A stretch of 64,000 nucleotides of DNA from Mycobacterium sp. AT1 (GCF_002043095.1 NZ_MVOC01000005.1:62001-126000), one strand, 5' to 3'. Shown: positions 43,439 through 52,491, counted from the first letter of the stretch. Numbers and translations are program-made. The notes: a model not told the origin generated them from the sequence alone.

Positions 43439-43539
43439 TGTTCGATGTCGAAGCATTGTGATCACCCTCACGGCGGAGTGCGGAATCGCTTCGATATCGA
43501 AGCGACTTGTACGACGTGTAACTGCTTCGCATTCGAAGC
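43439..43539. promoter_or_regulatory. Three copies of a 16-bp palindrome upstream of the quinone oxidoreductase
   Basis: GCTTCGA-TA-TCGAAGC (43488-43503) is perfect; GCTTCGC-AT-TCGAAGC (43524-43539) and TGTTCGA-TG-TCGAAGC (43439-43454) are close copies. The last ends 19 bases before the start codon. Repeated operators of this sort usually bind a dimeric repressor cooperatively; no obvious regulator gene adjoins it. Confidence 0.62.
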
Positions 43540-43558
43540 ACATGACCGAGGAGGATTC

Positions 43559-44503
43559 ATGAAGGCAGTCCGCTACCACCGTTACGGCGACAGCGACGTT
43601 CTGGCATACGAGGACGCTCCGCGACCGGTTCCCGGCCCGCGAGAGGTTCTGATCGAGGTGGCCGCCAGCTCGTTCAACCCGGTCGACGCCGGCATCCGCG
43701 GTGGCTATCTGGCCGAGGTGTACACCGTCAGCTTCCCGCACACTCCCGGAGTCGACGTCGCCGGCACGATCGCCAAGATCGGTGACGGGGTGGCGGGCTG
43801 GAGCGTCGGTGACGCGGTCGTCGCGTTTCTGCCGCTGGACGCCGACGGGGCCGCCGCGGAGTACGCGATCGCCCCGGCCGAATCGCTCGCCGCCGCACCG
43901 ACATCGGTTCCGCTGGCCGATGCCGCCGCGCTGCCGGAGGCCGGGTTGACGGCGTGGCAGTCCCTCTTCGAGATCGCCGGGCTCACCGACGGCCAGTCGG
44001 TTCTTGTCAACGGCGCCTCGGGTGCGGTGGGCGGATACGCCATTCAGTTGGCCAAGCAGGCCGGTGCCGTGGTCACCGCGACCGCGAAGGACCGCGATGC
44101 GGATCGGCTGCGCGGCTACGGCGCGGACCGCATCGTGGACTACGTCGACTACACCCGGTCCCCACTGGTGGTCGAGGGTGCGCCGTTCGACGTGGTGCTG
44201 AACTTGGTGCCCACGTCTGACGAGCAGACCGACGCGCTGATCGGACTGGTGGCCGACGGCGGTTTCCACGTCGGGACGATGGTCTTCGGGCCGAAGGAGC
44301 CCGAGCGCGGGGTCCGGTCGCAGCGGGTGTTCGTGCGCAGTGACGCCGCGCAGCTGGCTGGGTTGGTGCGCCGGGTCGACGACGGGCAGCTGCGGGTTGA
44401 GGTCGCCCACCGTCGCCCGCTCGCCGAGGCCGCCGAGGTGCATGCCGACTCCGATGCCGGCCGCCTGCACGGCAAGACGATCCTGGTGCCCGACAACAAG
44501 TAG
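43559..44503 (+). CDS. NADPH:quinone reductase-like zinc-independent alcohol dehydrogenase family protein
   Basis: A 314-residue medium-chain dehydrogenase of the quinone oxidoreductase (QorA/zeta-crystallin) group: no zinc-binding cysteines, GVDVAGTIAKIGDGV, and the cofactor motif NGASGAVGGYAIQLAKQAGA near residue 150. It would reduce quinones or enones with NADPH, a detoxification role. The ATG follows GAGGAGG. The three palindromes upstream suggest it is induced by its substrate. Confidence 0.85.
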   Translation: MKAVRYHRYGDSDVLAYEDAPRPVPGPREVLIEVAASSFNPVDAGIRGGYLAEVYTVSFPHTPGVDVAGTIAKIGDGVAGWSVGDAVVAFLPLDADGAAAEYAIAPAESLAAAPTSVPLADAAALPEAGLTAWQSLFEIAGLTDGQSVLVNGASGAVGGYAIQLAKQAGAVVTATAKDRDADRLRGYGADRIVDYVDYTRSPLVVEGAPFDVVLNLVPTSDEQTDALIGLVADGGFHVGTMVFGPKEPERGVRSQRVFVRSDAAQLAGLVRRVDDGQLRVEVAHRRPLAEAAEVHADSDAGRLHGKTILVPDNK

Positions 44504-44558
44504 TCCTCTGCCACAACCACATTCGATTACCGGCCGGCATACCAAGGGGGAGGCCGGC

Positions 44559-44688
44559 ATGAGCACTCAACAGCGCGAAGCGATCGACCGTTCATGGTGG
44601 GCAACAGCGACATCGGCCAGTGCGCACGCTGGTTCCACCCCGACGTGAGCATCGGAGTGGGACGACCGAGTCGCCACCTTGGTTCGCC
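44559..44688 (+). pseudogene. Possible frameshifted SnoaL/NTF2-like fragment
   Basis: An ATG with a GGGGGAGG site opens MSTQQREAIDR, after which one missing base changes the frame; the alternative frame continues MVGNSDIGQCARWFHPDVSI, reminiscent of the start of SnoaL-like proteins. No complete gene results and it runs into the convergent XRE gene. Evidence is only the two phrases, so this is tentative. Confidence 0.25.
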
Positions 44689-45501
44689 TCAGTCGGGACT
44701 CGTCACGAGCAGTGCCAGCTTCTCGCCAGTGGTGGTGCCTGGCTCCGGATGGTAGATCTGCAGGTGTTGGCCGTCGGAGTCTGGAATGGCGAATCGGTTG
44801 CGGCGAAACACCAACTCGCCGAGTTCGGGGTGGTGTAGGCGGCTGGTGCCCGCGGGTCGATAGCCCACATCGGCTCTGGCCCAGAGCTCTGCGAAGGACG
44901 CGCTGCTCGCGCAGAGTTCGTCGACGAGTGTGTCGAGGCGAGGGTCGCGGGTTTCACCGTCCGCGACTTGGCGCAGACCGCCGACGACACCGGCTGAAGC
45001 GTCGTCCCAGTCGAGGTGGAGTCGACGCTCGGCTGGGTCGAGGAACAACGCGCGGAGAAGGTTTCGGCCGGGCGCGAAGTTGGGGGAGAGGTTGCGCGCG
45101 AGCTGGTTTGAGGCCAGGCAGTCCAGGCACCGTCCGGCGACGAATGCAGGCAGGGGCAGCTGATCGATCAGGCTGGCGATGTCGTCGCCGACCCGCTCGA
45201 CATCGGAGTACGTGACCCGACGGTCGCGGGCGAGTTGGTGCAGGTGCGCGCTGGCGGCAGCGTCCATGCGCAGCGCCCTGGCGAGCGCGTCGAGGATCTG
45301 TGCAGAGGGATGGGGGTTGCGGCCCTGCTCGATTCGCAGGTAGTAGTCGGCGCTGATGCCCGCCAGCGCCGCCAGTTCTTCTCGGCGTAGGCCGTCGACG
45401 CGCCGCCGCGGGCCGGCCACCAGACCGACGTCCTCCGGCCGGACTCGGCCGCGACGCAGTTTGAGATAGTCGCCGAGCGCATTGCCGCTGCTCATCGCCA
45501 T
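44689..45501 (-). CDS. XRE-family regulator with MmyB-like ligand domain
   Basis: A 270-residue protein. The N-terminal helix-turn-helix (about residues 12-75, ELAALAGISADYYLRIEQGRN) is followed by the MmyB-like PAS-type domain (about 100-260) with RAGARADVGY-type and HHPELGELVFRRNRF elements. Such proteins often control a neighbouring dehydrogenase and bind fatty-acid-like ligands. It is divergent from the small ORF and SDR at 45583-46473, the probable target. Confidence 0.83.
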   Translation of the reverse strand: MAMSSGNALGDYLKLRRGRVRPEDVGLVAGPRRRVDGLRREELAALAGISADYYLRIEQGRNPHPSAQILDALARALRMDAAASAHLHQLARDRRVTYSDVERVGDDIASLIDQLPLPAFVAGRCLDCLASNQLARNLSPNFAPGRNLLRALFLDPAERRLHLDWDDASAGVVGGLRQVADGETRDPRLDTLVDELCASSASFAELWARADVGYRPAGTSRLHHPELGELVFRRNRFAIPDSDGQHLQIYHPEPGTTTGEKLALLVTSPD

Positions 45502-45582
45502 AGCCTAGCCAAGACTGGGACTCCCGGTACCCAGGATGAGCGGGACCTACCCAGGGCGCCGCCAGCCCGCCAATGCTTGATG

Positions 45583-45726
45583 GTGAGTCCGCCCGCAAGC
45601 TATCGAATGCTCGCGTACTACTTCGACATTCGCGGCTATCCCGTAGACCCCGACCTGCCCGGTGACGACCAGCCGGCCATGGCAGAAGCGCTGCGCACCG
45701 AAGCCTTCCATTGGCTCGAGGACTGA
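45583..45726 (+). CDS. Small protein, 47 residues, unknown
   Basis: A short frame from GTG 45583 (or ATG 45607) to 45726 with a coding-like sequence, including YYFDIRGYPVDPDLPG and EALRTEAFHWLED. It lies 39 bases ahead of the SDR and just after the divergent regulator, so it is probably in the SDR transcript. I recognise no family. It could also be the end of a degraded gene. Confidence 0.4.
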   Translation: MSPPASYRMLAYYFDIRGYPVDPDLPGDDQPAMAEALRTEAFHWLED

Positions 45727-45765
45727 ATTGCCCGGCAACGCGCAACACACCCGAAGGAGAAACAG

Positions 45766-46473
45766 ATGACCACCATTCTGATCACCGGCGCCAACAAGGG
45801 CCTCGGATACGAAACTGCTCGGCAGCTGATTGCGGCGGGGCACACCGTCTATCTCGGGTGCCGTGACCCTCAGCGCGGCCAAGACGCCGCGCAGCGACTC
45901 AATGCGCGGCTCATCCAGCTCGACGTCACCGACGACGACTCGGTGTCCGCCGCAGCGCACCTCGTCGAGGAGATGGGCGGACTCGACGTGCTGGTCAACA
46001 ACGCCGGTGTCGAGGGCCGCGGTGACGGCAACGCGATCATCACCGCAGGGGAAGTGACCGCGGCGATGATGCGAGAGGTGTTCGACACCAACGTCTTTGG
46101 TCAGATTCGGGTGACCCATGCGTTCTTGCCGCTGCTGCAGCGGTCGTCGGCCCCGGTGATCGTCAACGTCAGCAGCAGTCTGGGATCGTTGAGCCTCGCC
46201 GAAAGGCCGGAGAGCCCGACCTTCTTCTATCCCGGTGTCGCCTATCCGGCGTCGAAATCGGCGGTCAACATGATCACCGTCCAGTTCGCCAAGCAGTTCC
46301 CGACCATGCGTGTCAGTGCCGTCGAGCCGGGCTACACCGACACCGACCTCAACGGGCACACCGGAACGCAGACGGTCGAGGAAGGAGCCCGCATCATCGT
46401 CGAGATGGCCCAAACTCCCGGTGACGGTCCCACCGGCGGCTATTTCTCCGCGCACGGCCCCGTCCCTTGGTGA
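45766..46473 (+). CDS. Short-chain dehydrogenase (carbonyl-reductase-like)
   Basis: A 235-residue SDR with TGANKGLGYETARQL (NADP site), NNAGVEGRGDG, serine in NVSSSLGSL and YPASK. The GANKGLG motif and the length match small carbonyl reductases of bacteria. GAAGGAGAA precedes the ATG. The divergent XRE/MmyB-like regulator is the likely controller, a pairing seen repeatedly in actinobacteria. Confidence 0.85.
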   Translation: MTTILITGANKGLGYETARQLIAAGHTVYLGCRDPQRGQDAAQRLNARLIQLDVTDDDSVSAAAHLVEEMGGLDVLVNNAGVEGRGDGNAIITAGEVTAAMMREVFDTNVFGQIRVTHAFLPLLQRSSAPVIVNVSSSLGSLSLAERPESPTFFYPGVAYPASKSAVNMITVQFAKQFPTMRVSAVEPGYTDTDLNGHTGTQTVEEGARIIVEMAQTPGDGPTGGYFSAHGPVPW

Positions 46474-46563
46474 TCTCCGCGCACTGGGCGATGCCGCATA
46501 CCTTGGCGGCCGACCAGTTTGAGTCCTTAGGATCGAGCTGTTCCCGTGACCTGAGGATTTTGT

Positions 46564-47922
46564 ATGAAGATGCGTGCCTGCCTACTCGTCGTGATCGTCT
46601 GCGCTGGTGCGCTGCTGAGCCCCGGCACCGCCACGGCCCAGAGCGCGACGAGCCTGACCGTGCTCCGTGGGCTGACGCCCGTCGCCACCCTGAACAACAC
46701 CGACGCCGGGCGGGCTGCCCTTGCGGCGAACCTCACGGTCACCGGGGCGATCCAGAACGGGACCGCCAATCAGCCGACCCCTCTACCCTTCCCCGATCAG
46801 CAGCAGCAGGCACTGCGTGACGCCTTCATCACCGACGGCAACGCCTATCAGCTCGCCGACGGCCTGGGGACCAAGCTCGGTGACGCCTACCAGAGGTTGA
46901 CGTCCTATACCCGCGACGAGAACTACACCAACGTCTCACCGGCGGTCGCGAATCTGATCGCCTACGCGTCGAATGTCACCAAGACCGACTCCAATGCGGG
47001 AAAGTACTTCTTCGCCAATGCGACCACCGACGGAAAGGAACCGGTTTCGGCGGAAGCCCTGGCCATCCTGCACCAGGCGGGCGGCGTCACCGACATCTTC
47101 GGCAAGGCCTACAACCTGCCGGCGGGGAGCGAGGGAGCCGACGCCTACGGCGACTCCCGACCGTTCCAAACCGAGCCGCATCTGCTGACCTACGGCGGGC
47201 CCGACTTCTTCGGGGCTCCATCCGACAACGTGGCTTGGCTGCGTGGGCCGGAGCAGAACCTGGTCGACAGCCCGTCCTACCCCAGCGGCCACACCACGTA
47301 CGGCTACACCGAATCGCTGGTGCTTGCCCTGTTGGTCCCCGACCGCTATCCGGAGATGATGGTGCGCGCCGCCGAATACGGCAACGACCGCGTCATCATC
47401 GGCGCGCACTACGCCATGGACGTGCTCGGCGGTCGGACCTTGGCCACCTACGACCTGGCGCACCTGTTGGCGAACACGCCGGACTACGTCGGTGTCGACC
47501 GGGACGGAGTGCGCATCGACGACTTCCGGCAAGCGCTGGCCGAGGCGCGATCCGACGTGACCGGGGCGCTCGCCGGTGCGTGCGGGAACGCCGTGGCAGT
47601 GTGCGCCAAAGACGACCAGAGCCGGTTTTCGCGACCCGAGGACAACGCGCGATTCGTCGACACCACCCAGACCTATGGCCTGCCAGCAGTATTCGGACAG
47701 AACGTAAACGCCGCCGTGGACGTCGGCAAGGTGGCGCCGGAAGCCGGATATCTTCTCACCGCGGCATACCCCTACCTCTCGCTCGGCCAGGCCAACGCCA
47801 TCCTGACGGCGACCCTGGGGCCGGGCGGCGGTTTCCTCGACAACGGCAGCGCCTTCGGGGTGTACTCACGCCTCGACCTTCACCGCGCGGCGCAACAAGC
47901 CATGGCGGCAGCACCGAGGTAG
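46564..47922 (+). CDS. Exported PAP2-family acid phosphatase
   Basis: A 452-residue protein with a signal peptide (about residues 1-26, ending ATAQS). The PAP2 core is seen in PSYPSGHTTYGY (His/Ser motif) and NDRVIIGAHYAMDVLGG (catalytic His, Asp), with a C-terminal extension rich in Ala and Gly. It should hydrolyse phosphate esters outside the cytoplasm. The family also includes vanadium haloperoxidases, but the motifs and length favour a phosphatase. An isolated gene, convergent with the next SDR. Confidence 0.8.
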   Translation: MKMRACLLVVIVCAGALLSPGTATAQSATSLTVLRGLTPVATLNNTDAGRAALAANLTVTGAIQNGTANQPTPLPFPDQQQQALRDAFITDGNAYQLADGLGTKLGDAYQRLTSYTRDENYTNVSPAVANLIAYASNVTKTDSNAGKYFFANATTDGKEPVSAEALAILHQAGGVTDIFGKAYNLPAGSEGADAYGDSRPFQTEPHLLTYGGPDFFGAPSDNVAWLRGPEQNLVDSPSYPSGHTTYGYTESLVLALLVPDRYPEMMVRAAEYGNDRVIIGAHYAMDVLGGRTLATYDLAHLLANTPDYVGVDRDGVRIDDFRQALAEARSDVTGALAGACGNAVAVCAKDDQSRFSRPEDNARFVDTTQTYGLPAVFGQNVNAAVDVGKVAPEAGYLLTAAYPYLSLGQANAILTATLGPGGGFLDNGSAFGVYSRLDLHRAAQQAMAAAPR

Positions 47923-47934
47923 GCACCGGCGCCA

Positions 47935-48738
47935 TCAAGTCGTGGTGTGTTCGCGTGCTCCGCGTTCCTCGGCGATGGAGTTACCGCCGTCGACGACGAA
48001 GACCTGGCCGGTGACGTAGGACGCCGCAGCAGAGGCCAGGAACGCGACGAGAGCCGCGACCTCGTCGGGCCGGCCGGAGCGCCCCATGGGGGTGGCCGCT
48101 CCCATCGCGTTCTCGTGATCGCTGGCCGAACCCGTCGAGATCCAGCCTGGGGCAACGATATTTGCGGTAATGCCATGACGGGCGTTGTCGATCGCAATCG
48201 ACCGCGTTAGCCCGACCAGGGCTGACTTTGCCGCGTGATATGAGGCGTCGCCTCGGTAGGCCATCACCGATCCCGACACCGAACCCACGTTCACGATCCG
48301 CCCGAACGCCTGTTTGGCCATGGGGGCCAACGCGGCTCGGGTGACGAAGAAGTTAGTGTCCAGGTTGCGGGAGATCGCGGCGTGCCACTGATCGTCCGAC
48401 GTCAGTTCGGCAGGGGTCTGTTCTTCGCTGCCCGTCGTGGCCGTCATGCCCGCGTTGTTCACGAGGACGTCGAGTCGGCCGAACCGTTCGACGGCGTCGT
48501 GGACGAGTCGCTGAGCGGTCGAGGAGTCGCTGAGGTCGCCGACGAAGCGGACGGCCTGCGCCCCGATGGCGGTCAGCTCGGCGACGCGGTCGTCGATGCG
48601 CGACGACGTCGCGGCGATCACCAGCGTGTGAGTCGGTGCCAAGGCTCGGGCGCAGGCGAATCCGATGCCGGTGGGGCTACCTGCGCCCGTCACCACCGCG
48701 ACGGGCCTCGACGCATCGGCCGTTGCCGGAACCATCAC
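47935..48738 (-). CDS. Short-chain dehydrogenase/reductase
   Basis: A 267-residue SDR. The nucleotide loop is unusual, [10 protein letters not shown], with two extra residues; NNAG, NVGSVSG and YHAAK follow. A GGAGG site precedes a GTG-ATG pair, so the start is 48738 or 48735. It is divergent from the hydrolase at 49006 across about 270 bases in which I saw no clear operator. Confidence 0.83.
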   Translation of the reverse strand: MMVPATADASRPVAVVTGAGSPTGIGFACARALAPTHTLVIAATSSRIDDRVAELTAIGAQAVRFVGDLSDSSTAQRLVHDAVERFGRLDVLVNNAGMTATTGSEEQTPAELTSDDQWHAAISRNLDTNFFVTRAALAPMAKQAFGRIVNVGSVSGSVMAYRGDASYHAAKSALVGLTRSIAIDNARHGITANIVAPGWISTGSASDHENAMGAATPMGRSGRPDEVAALVAFLASAAASYVTGQVFVVDGGNSIAEERGAREHTTT

Positions 48739-49005
48739 CTGTTACCTCCAGAGTTGAACCATCGACCAGATGTGGGTCACGTCGGATCGTCTGCCACGCT
48801 AGAGCAGGCGATTCCTCAGTCAGCGGGAAGGGGAGGTAGCCCCGTACCCGAACTCCCATCGGCAGCGGGAGCTCCTCGACAGGCGCCGTGCCACCGCACG
48901 TCGACTCACCACGGACTGGATTTGACGACTAACATGTGAATAGCGTCACCGCGCAACGCCTTCGATGTGGGCCATGAGAATCGAAGAGAGGCATGGGTTT
49001 TCGCG

Positions 49006-50301
49006 ATGCAGCACGATGCCGTCTCCACCGCCGAAGCGGTGGTGCACCTGATGGAGGCCGATCGGTTCGCCGAGATCGACGAGCTGCGCGTCCCGGCGCT
49101 GCGCGATCAGGTCTCGGCAGACGCGTTGCGTGACCCCTGGCAAGAACTGATCACGACGTACGGACCGGTCACTCGGGTCGGTACCCGCTCGACTGAGCCT
49201 GCCGGTCACAACAGCACGATGGTGAAGATTCTCGTGACGTGTGAGCGTGGGGCGTTCGCCGTGCTGATGGCGTTCGACGACGCGGGCGGTCTGCAGGGTC
49301 TGCAATTCGCGCCGCCGGAGGCGGCCGAACCGGTGGCCCCCTGGCAGCCGGCGTCCTACGTCGACCCGGCCAGCTTCACCGAAGAATCAGTCACGGTCGA
49401 CTCCGAGCCGTGGGCCACACCGGGCACGCTGAGCCTGCCGAACTCGCCGCGACCGGTGCCGGCCGTGGTCCTGCTCGCCGGTTCCGGACCGGCTGACCGC
49501 GACGCGACGATCGGCCGCAACAAGATCATGAAGGACCTCACGTGGGGTCTGGCGAGCCAGGGAATCGCGGCGCTGCGCTTCGACAAGGTCACGCACACAC
49601 ACCGCGAGGCGCTGGCGGACGTCACCGACTTCACGGTGGTCGACGAATACGTGAAGCCCGCGGTCGCCGCGATTCAACTACTGCGGGATCACCCGGCGGT
49701 GGACCCGACGAGGATTTTCGTGCTCGGCCACAGCCAAGGTGGCACCCTGGCCCCGCGGATCGCGGCGGCGGAACCTGCCGTCGCCGGCCTTGTCGTCCTG
49801 GCCGGTGCCACACAGCCGCTGCACCACACCGTCGTGCGCCAATATCGTTACCTCACAGCCCTTCACGCCCCGGGGGGAGACCTCGACGACGATCCGACGA
49901 TCCAGGAAATCACCCGACAAGCCGCCCTGGTCGACAGCCTCGACCCCTCCTCACCCGCGTCGAACCATCCGCCGCCACTGGGCATCCCGGTCTCATACTG
50001 GCTCGATCTACGCGATTACGACCCCGTCGCGGTGGCCGCCCAGTTGGGCAAGCCGATGCTCATCGTGCAGGGAGGCCGCGACTACCAGGTGACCGTCGTC
50101 GACGATCTCGTCGGCTGGCAGACCTCACTGGCCGGTCATCCCGACGTCACCATCCGCGTCTTCCCCGCGGACAACCACCTGTTCTTCTCCGGCTCCGGAC
50201 CGTCCGGACCCGGGGAATACGAACCGGCGCAACACGTCGACGAAGCGGTCGTCGTCGACGTCGCGCAGTGGGTTCACCAGCATGCGGACACCACTTGTTA
50301 G
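49006..50301 (+). CDS. Alpha/beta hydrolase with N-terminal DUF3887-like domain
   Basis: A 431-residue cytoplasmic protein. The first ~110 residues (AEAVVHLMEADRFAEIDEL, then TYGPVTRVG) match the DUF3887 layout; the rest is an alpha/beta hydrolase with strand VVLLAGSGPADRD, nucleophile GHSQGG and the C-terminal His in FPADNHLFF. It probably cleaves an ester or peptide-type bond. An ATG at 49006 is preferred over a GTG at 48967. Convergent with the universal stress protein gene, four bases apart. Confidence 0.75.
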   Translation: MQHDAVSTAEAVVHLMEADRFAEIDELRVPALRDQVSADALRDPWQELITTYGPVTRVGTRSTEPAGHNSTMVKILVTCERGAFAVLMAFDDAGGLQGLQFAPPEAAEPVAPWQPASYVDPASFTEESVTVDSEPWATPGTLSLPNSPRPVPAVVLLAGSGPADRDATIGRNKIMKDLTWGLASQGIAALRFDKVTHTHREALADVTDFTVVDEYVKPAVAAIQLLRDHPAVDPTRIFVLGHSQGGTLAPRIAAAEPAVAGLVVLAGATQPLHHTVVRQYRYLTALHAPGGDLDDDPTIQEITRQAALVDSLDPSSPASNHPPPLGIPVSYWLDLRDYDPVAVAAQLGKPMLIVQGGRDYQVTVVDDLVGWQTSLAGHPDVTIRVFPADNHLFFSGSGPSGPGEYEPAQHVDEAVVVDVAQWVHQHADTTC

Positions 50302-50305
50302 CGCA

Positions 50306-51151
50306 TCAAAGCGCGCCTTGCTGGTCGCAGACGATGATGGAGCAGTCGGTGTCGTGCAGCGCGGCATGACTGCGTGGTCCGGTCATCTCGGCGATGCCGT
50401 GGGCTCGGCGGCGTCCGACCAGGACCAGTTGCACCGACCGGCCGTGATGTGACAAGTAGTTCAGCAGGCTGCCGTGCACGGCGACCGCCTCCACCTGCAA
50501 CTCGGGATGCCGACGCAGCGTGCAGGCGAGGCGCCGATTCAACTGGGCCCGGAGCTGCCGGTTCTGTTTTTCGACGGCGTGGACGTCGTGGACGTCGGTC
50601 ACGTGCGGGTCCCACACGGAGATCACGACCATCGGAGCGTGGCGCAGCAGTGCCTCGTCGACGCCGAGCTGCAGCACCACGTCGCCGGCGGGGGAGCGGT
50701 CGAGCTCGACGACGATCGATTCGGCCAGATCCGGCGACGGTGTGGCTCCGCGGATGATGGCAACCGGGCAGTGCGCTCGGCCGGCGAGTTCAACGGCCGT
50801 GGAACCGATGCGCCTCGAGGTGGCTCCGGTGGTTCCGACGGCGCCGATACACAGCATTGCGGCACCGCGACCGGCCTCGAGGAGCCGATCGACCGGCCGG
50901 CCCTGCAAGATCTCCACTTCGACCTTCACCGCGTCGTTCGTCGACTCGACGGCGGTGACGGCCTGCCGCACCCTGGTCTCGGCGGTGGCGACGTCGGGCG
51001 ACGCGCCGTTCGCGTCGACGACCGAGACCAGGCGCAGCGGAACGTGGCGCGCGACGGCTTCCTCGGCGGCCCACAGAGCTGCGGTCACGGCGGAGCGGGA
51101 ACCGTCGATGCCGACGACTACCGAAGGTCGCGCTGCAATGTTGTCTCGCAT
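50306..51151 (-). CDS. Universal stress protein, two tandem Usp domains
   Basis: A 281-residue protein with two Usp domains (about residues 8-137 and 148-278). The first keeps the ATP-binding pattern GAVGTTGATSRRIGS, and the second has GRRRAHGIAEMTG, which is weaker. Tandem Usp proteins are typical members of the mycobacterial dormancy (DosR) regulon, and a degenerate DosR-like half-box lies upstream. It sits at the end of the hypB-hypA group, 103 bases from hypB on the same strand. Confidence 0.83.
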   Translation of the reverse strand: MRDNIAARPSVVVGIDGSRSAVTAALWAAEEAVARHVPLRLVSVVDANGASPDVATAETRVRQAVTAVESTNDAVKVEVEILQGRPVDRLLEAGRGAAMLCIGAVGTTGATSRRIGSTAVELAGRAHCPVAIIRGATPSPDLAESIVVELDRSPAGDVVLQLGVDEALLRHAPMVVISVWDPHVTDVHDVHAVEKQNRQLRAQLNRRLACTLRRHPELQVEAVAVHGSLLNYLSHHGRSVQLVLVGRRRAHGIAEMTGPRSHAALHDTDCSIIVCDQQGAL

Positions 51152-51210
51152 GCGTTTGTCTCCCAGTGTGGTTGCCTACACACACGCTATGGCGGCGCGA
51201 CCAGGCGACG

Positions 51211-51230
51211 GCAGGGCAGAAGGTCCCCTC
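51211..51230 (-). promoter_or_regulatory. Degenerate DosR-like box upstream of the Usp gene
   Basis: The minus strand reads GAGGGGACCTTCTGCCCTGC, of which about 11 of 20 positions match the DosR consensus; the left half GGGGACC is good and the right half poor. It is 60 bases upstream of the Usp start. Usp genes are frequent DosR targets, which supports it a little. Confidence 0.3.
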
Positions 51231-51254
51231 GTTGCGGCCGTTGGTCCGCCGAAG

Positions 51255-52016
51255 TCACATGCCGGTTGCACGGGTGAACGTCCGTAACCAGGTGTACCAG
51301 GCCGGCATACCCGCCCCGGTCTTGGCGCTGACCGGCAGCACCAGGGCGGTCGGGTTGACCTGACGAACGCGGTCGACGTAGGTGGCGACGTCGGCGTCGA
51401 GATGGGGTTCCAGGTCAATCTTGTTGACCAACACGACGTCCACCGCGCGGAACATGACCGGGTACTTGAGCGGCTTGTCCTCACCCTCGGTGATCGAGTA
51501 CACCATCACCTTGGCGTGCTCGCCGACGTCGAATTCCGCTGGGCACACCAAATTTCCGACGTTTTCGACGATGACGAGCTGAAGGGTGGTCAGGTCGAGG
51601 CCGCCGAGCGCCCGGTTGACCATTGGTGCGTCGAGATGACATTCGCCGCCAAAGCCGTTGCTGGTGTTCAGAAGCGAGACCTGCGCACCCCGGCCCTCGA
51701 GCTTTGCGGCGTCGAGATCGGTGGCAATGTCGCCCTCGACGATCCCGACGGCGACGTCGCCGCGCAGCTCGTCCAGTGTGGCGGCGAGGATCGTCGTCTT
51801 GCCCGATCCCGGTGAGCTCATCAGGTTCAGGGCGCGCACGCCGTTGCTCTCGAAAGCGGTGCGGTTGACACCGGCTCTGACGTCGTTCTCGGCGAAGATC
51901 GACTCGAGCACGTCGACCCGCTGCGACCCGGTGTCGTAGCCGCCGTGGTCCCCGTGATCGTGATCGTGCTCGTGGTGATGATCGGTACCGTCGTCGTGTC
52001 GATGAAACCTACCCAT
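51255..52016 (-). CDS. hypB: Hydrogenase nickel incorporation GTPase HypB
   Basis: A 253-residue SIMIBI-class GTPase. The N-terminus carries nine histidines in 24 residues (HRHDDGTDHHHEHDHDHGDH), a nickel-storage tail, and the G motifs are SSPGSGKTT (Lys73), DIATDLDA and VNKIDL. HypB with HypA inserts nickel into the large subunit of [NiFe]-hydrogenase. The ATG at 52016 overlaps the hypA end by eight bases. The pair is transcribed away from hypF across the DosR-type box. Confidence 0.93.
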   Translation of the reverse strand: MGRFHRHDDGTDHHHEHDHDHGDHGGYDTGSQRVDVLESIFAENDVRAGVNRTAFESNGVRALNLMSSPGSGKTTILAATLDELRGDVAVGIVEGDIATDLDAAKLEGRGAQVSLLNTSNGFGGECHLDAPMVNRALGGLDLTTLQLVIVENVGNLVCPAEFDVGEHAKVMVYSITEGEDKPLKYPVMFRAVDVVLVNKIDLEPHLDADVATYVDRVRQVNPTALVLPVSAKTGAGMPAWYTWLRTFTRATGM

Positions 52017-52386
52017 TAGCAACACCTTCCGAGGATTCGACCGCCGTGTGGTCGGCGACTTCTATGGACGTCACCATGAACTCCTCACCGTGGGTTATCT
52101 CGACGTCCGCGCCACCACAGGCTGGACACGCCACGGAGAATCGGGAAGCGATCGGGGTGTCGGCACCGCATGACCGGCAGGACACGGCGGCGGCGATCAG
52201 CTCCAGTTCGAGCTCGGCATGCTCCATGTCCTCGAAGTCGCGGACCAGGGTCCAGCAGAACGCGAGTGCATCGGGCACCACCTGGCGAAGGGCGCCCACC
52301 CGCACGCGGACGACGTCCACCCGTCGTCCGGCGGCGTGAGGTTTCACGACGCCGGCGATGGCTTGGCACAAGGACAGTTCGTGCAC
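52009..52386 (-). CDS. hypA: Hydrogenase nickel metallochaperone HypA
   Basis: A 125-residue protein beginning MHELSLCQAI, whose first residues bind nickel, and with a zinc site formed by Cys70, Cys73, Cys87 and Cys90 (CRSC and CPAC). It delivers nickel with HypB. Both genes probably start from the promoter region around 52400-52490 that also serves hypF. Confidence 0.93.
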   Translation of the reverse strand: MHELSLCQAIAGVVKPHAAGRRVDVVRVRVGALRQVVPDALAFCWTLVRDFEDMEHAELELELIAAAVSCRSCGADTPIASRFSVACPACGGADVEITHGEEFMVTSIEVADHTAVESSEGVANG

Positions 52387-52471
52387 AACGGTTTCCGATC
52401 GGATTAGTCGTCGACGACGACCTACCCTATGCCGTGGATGCGCCCCGTGAGAGCGGAAGGCGCCTCAAGAA

Positions 52472-52491
52472 TTGAGGACTAAAGTCACTCG
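52472..52491. promoter_or_regulatory. DosR-type (dormancy) box between hypA and hypF
   Basis: TTGAGGACTAAAGTCACTCG matches the 20-bp DosR consensus (TTSGGGACTWWAGTCCCSAA) at 15 positions, including the core GGACTAAAGTC. It lies 86 bases from the hypA start and 101 bases from the hypF start in the divergent gap, so a single box could induce both groups under hypoxia. Confidence 0.7.
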
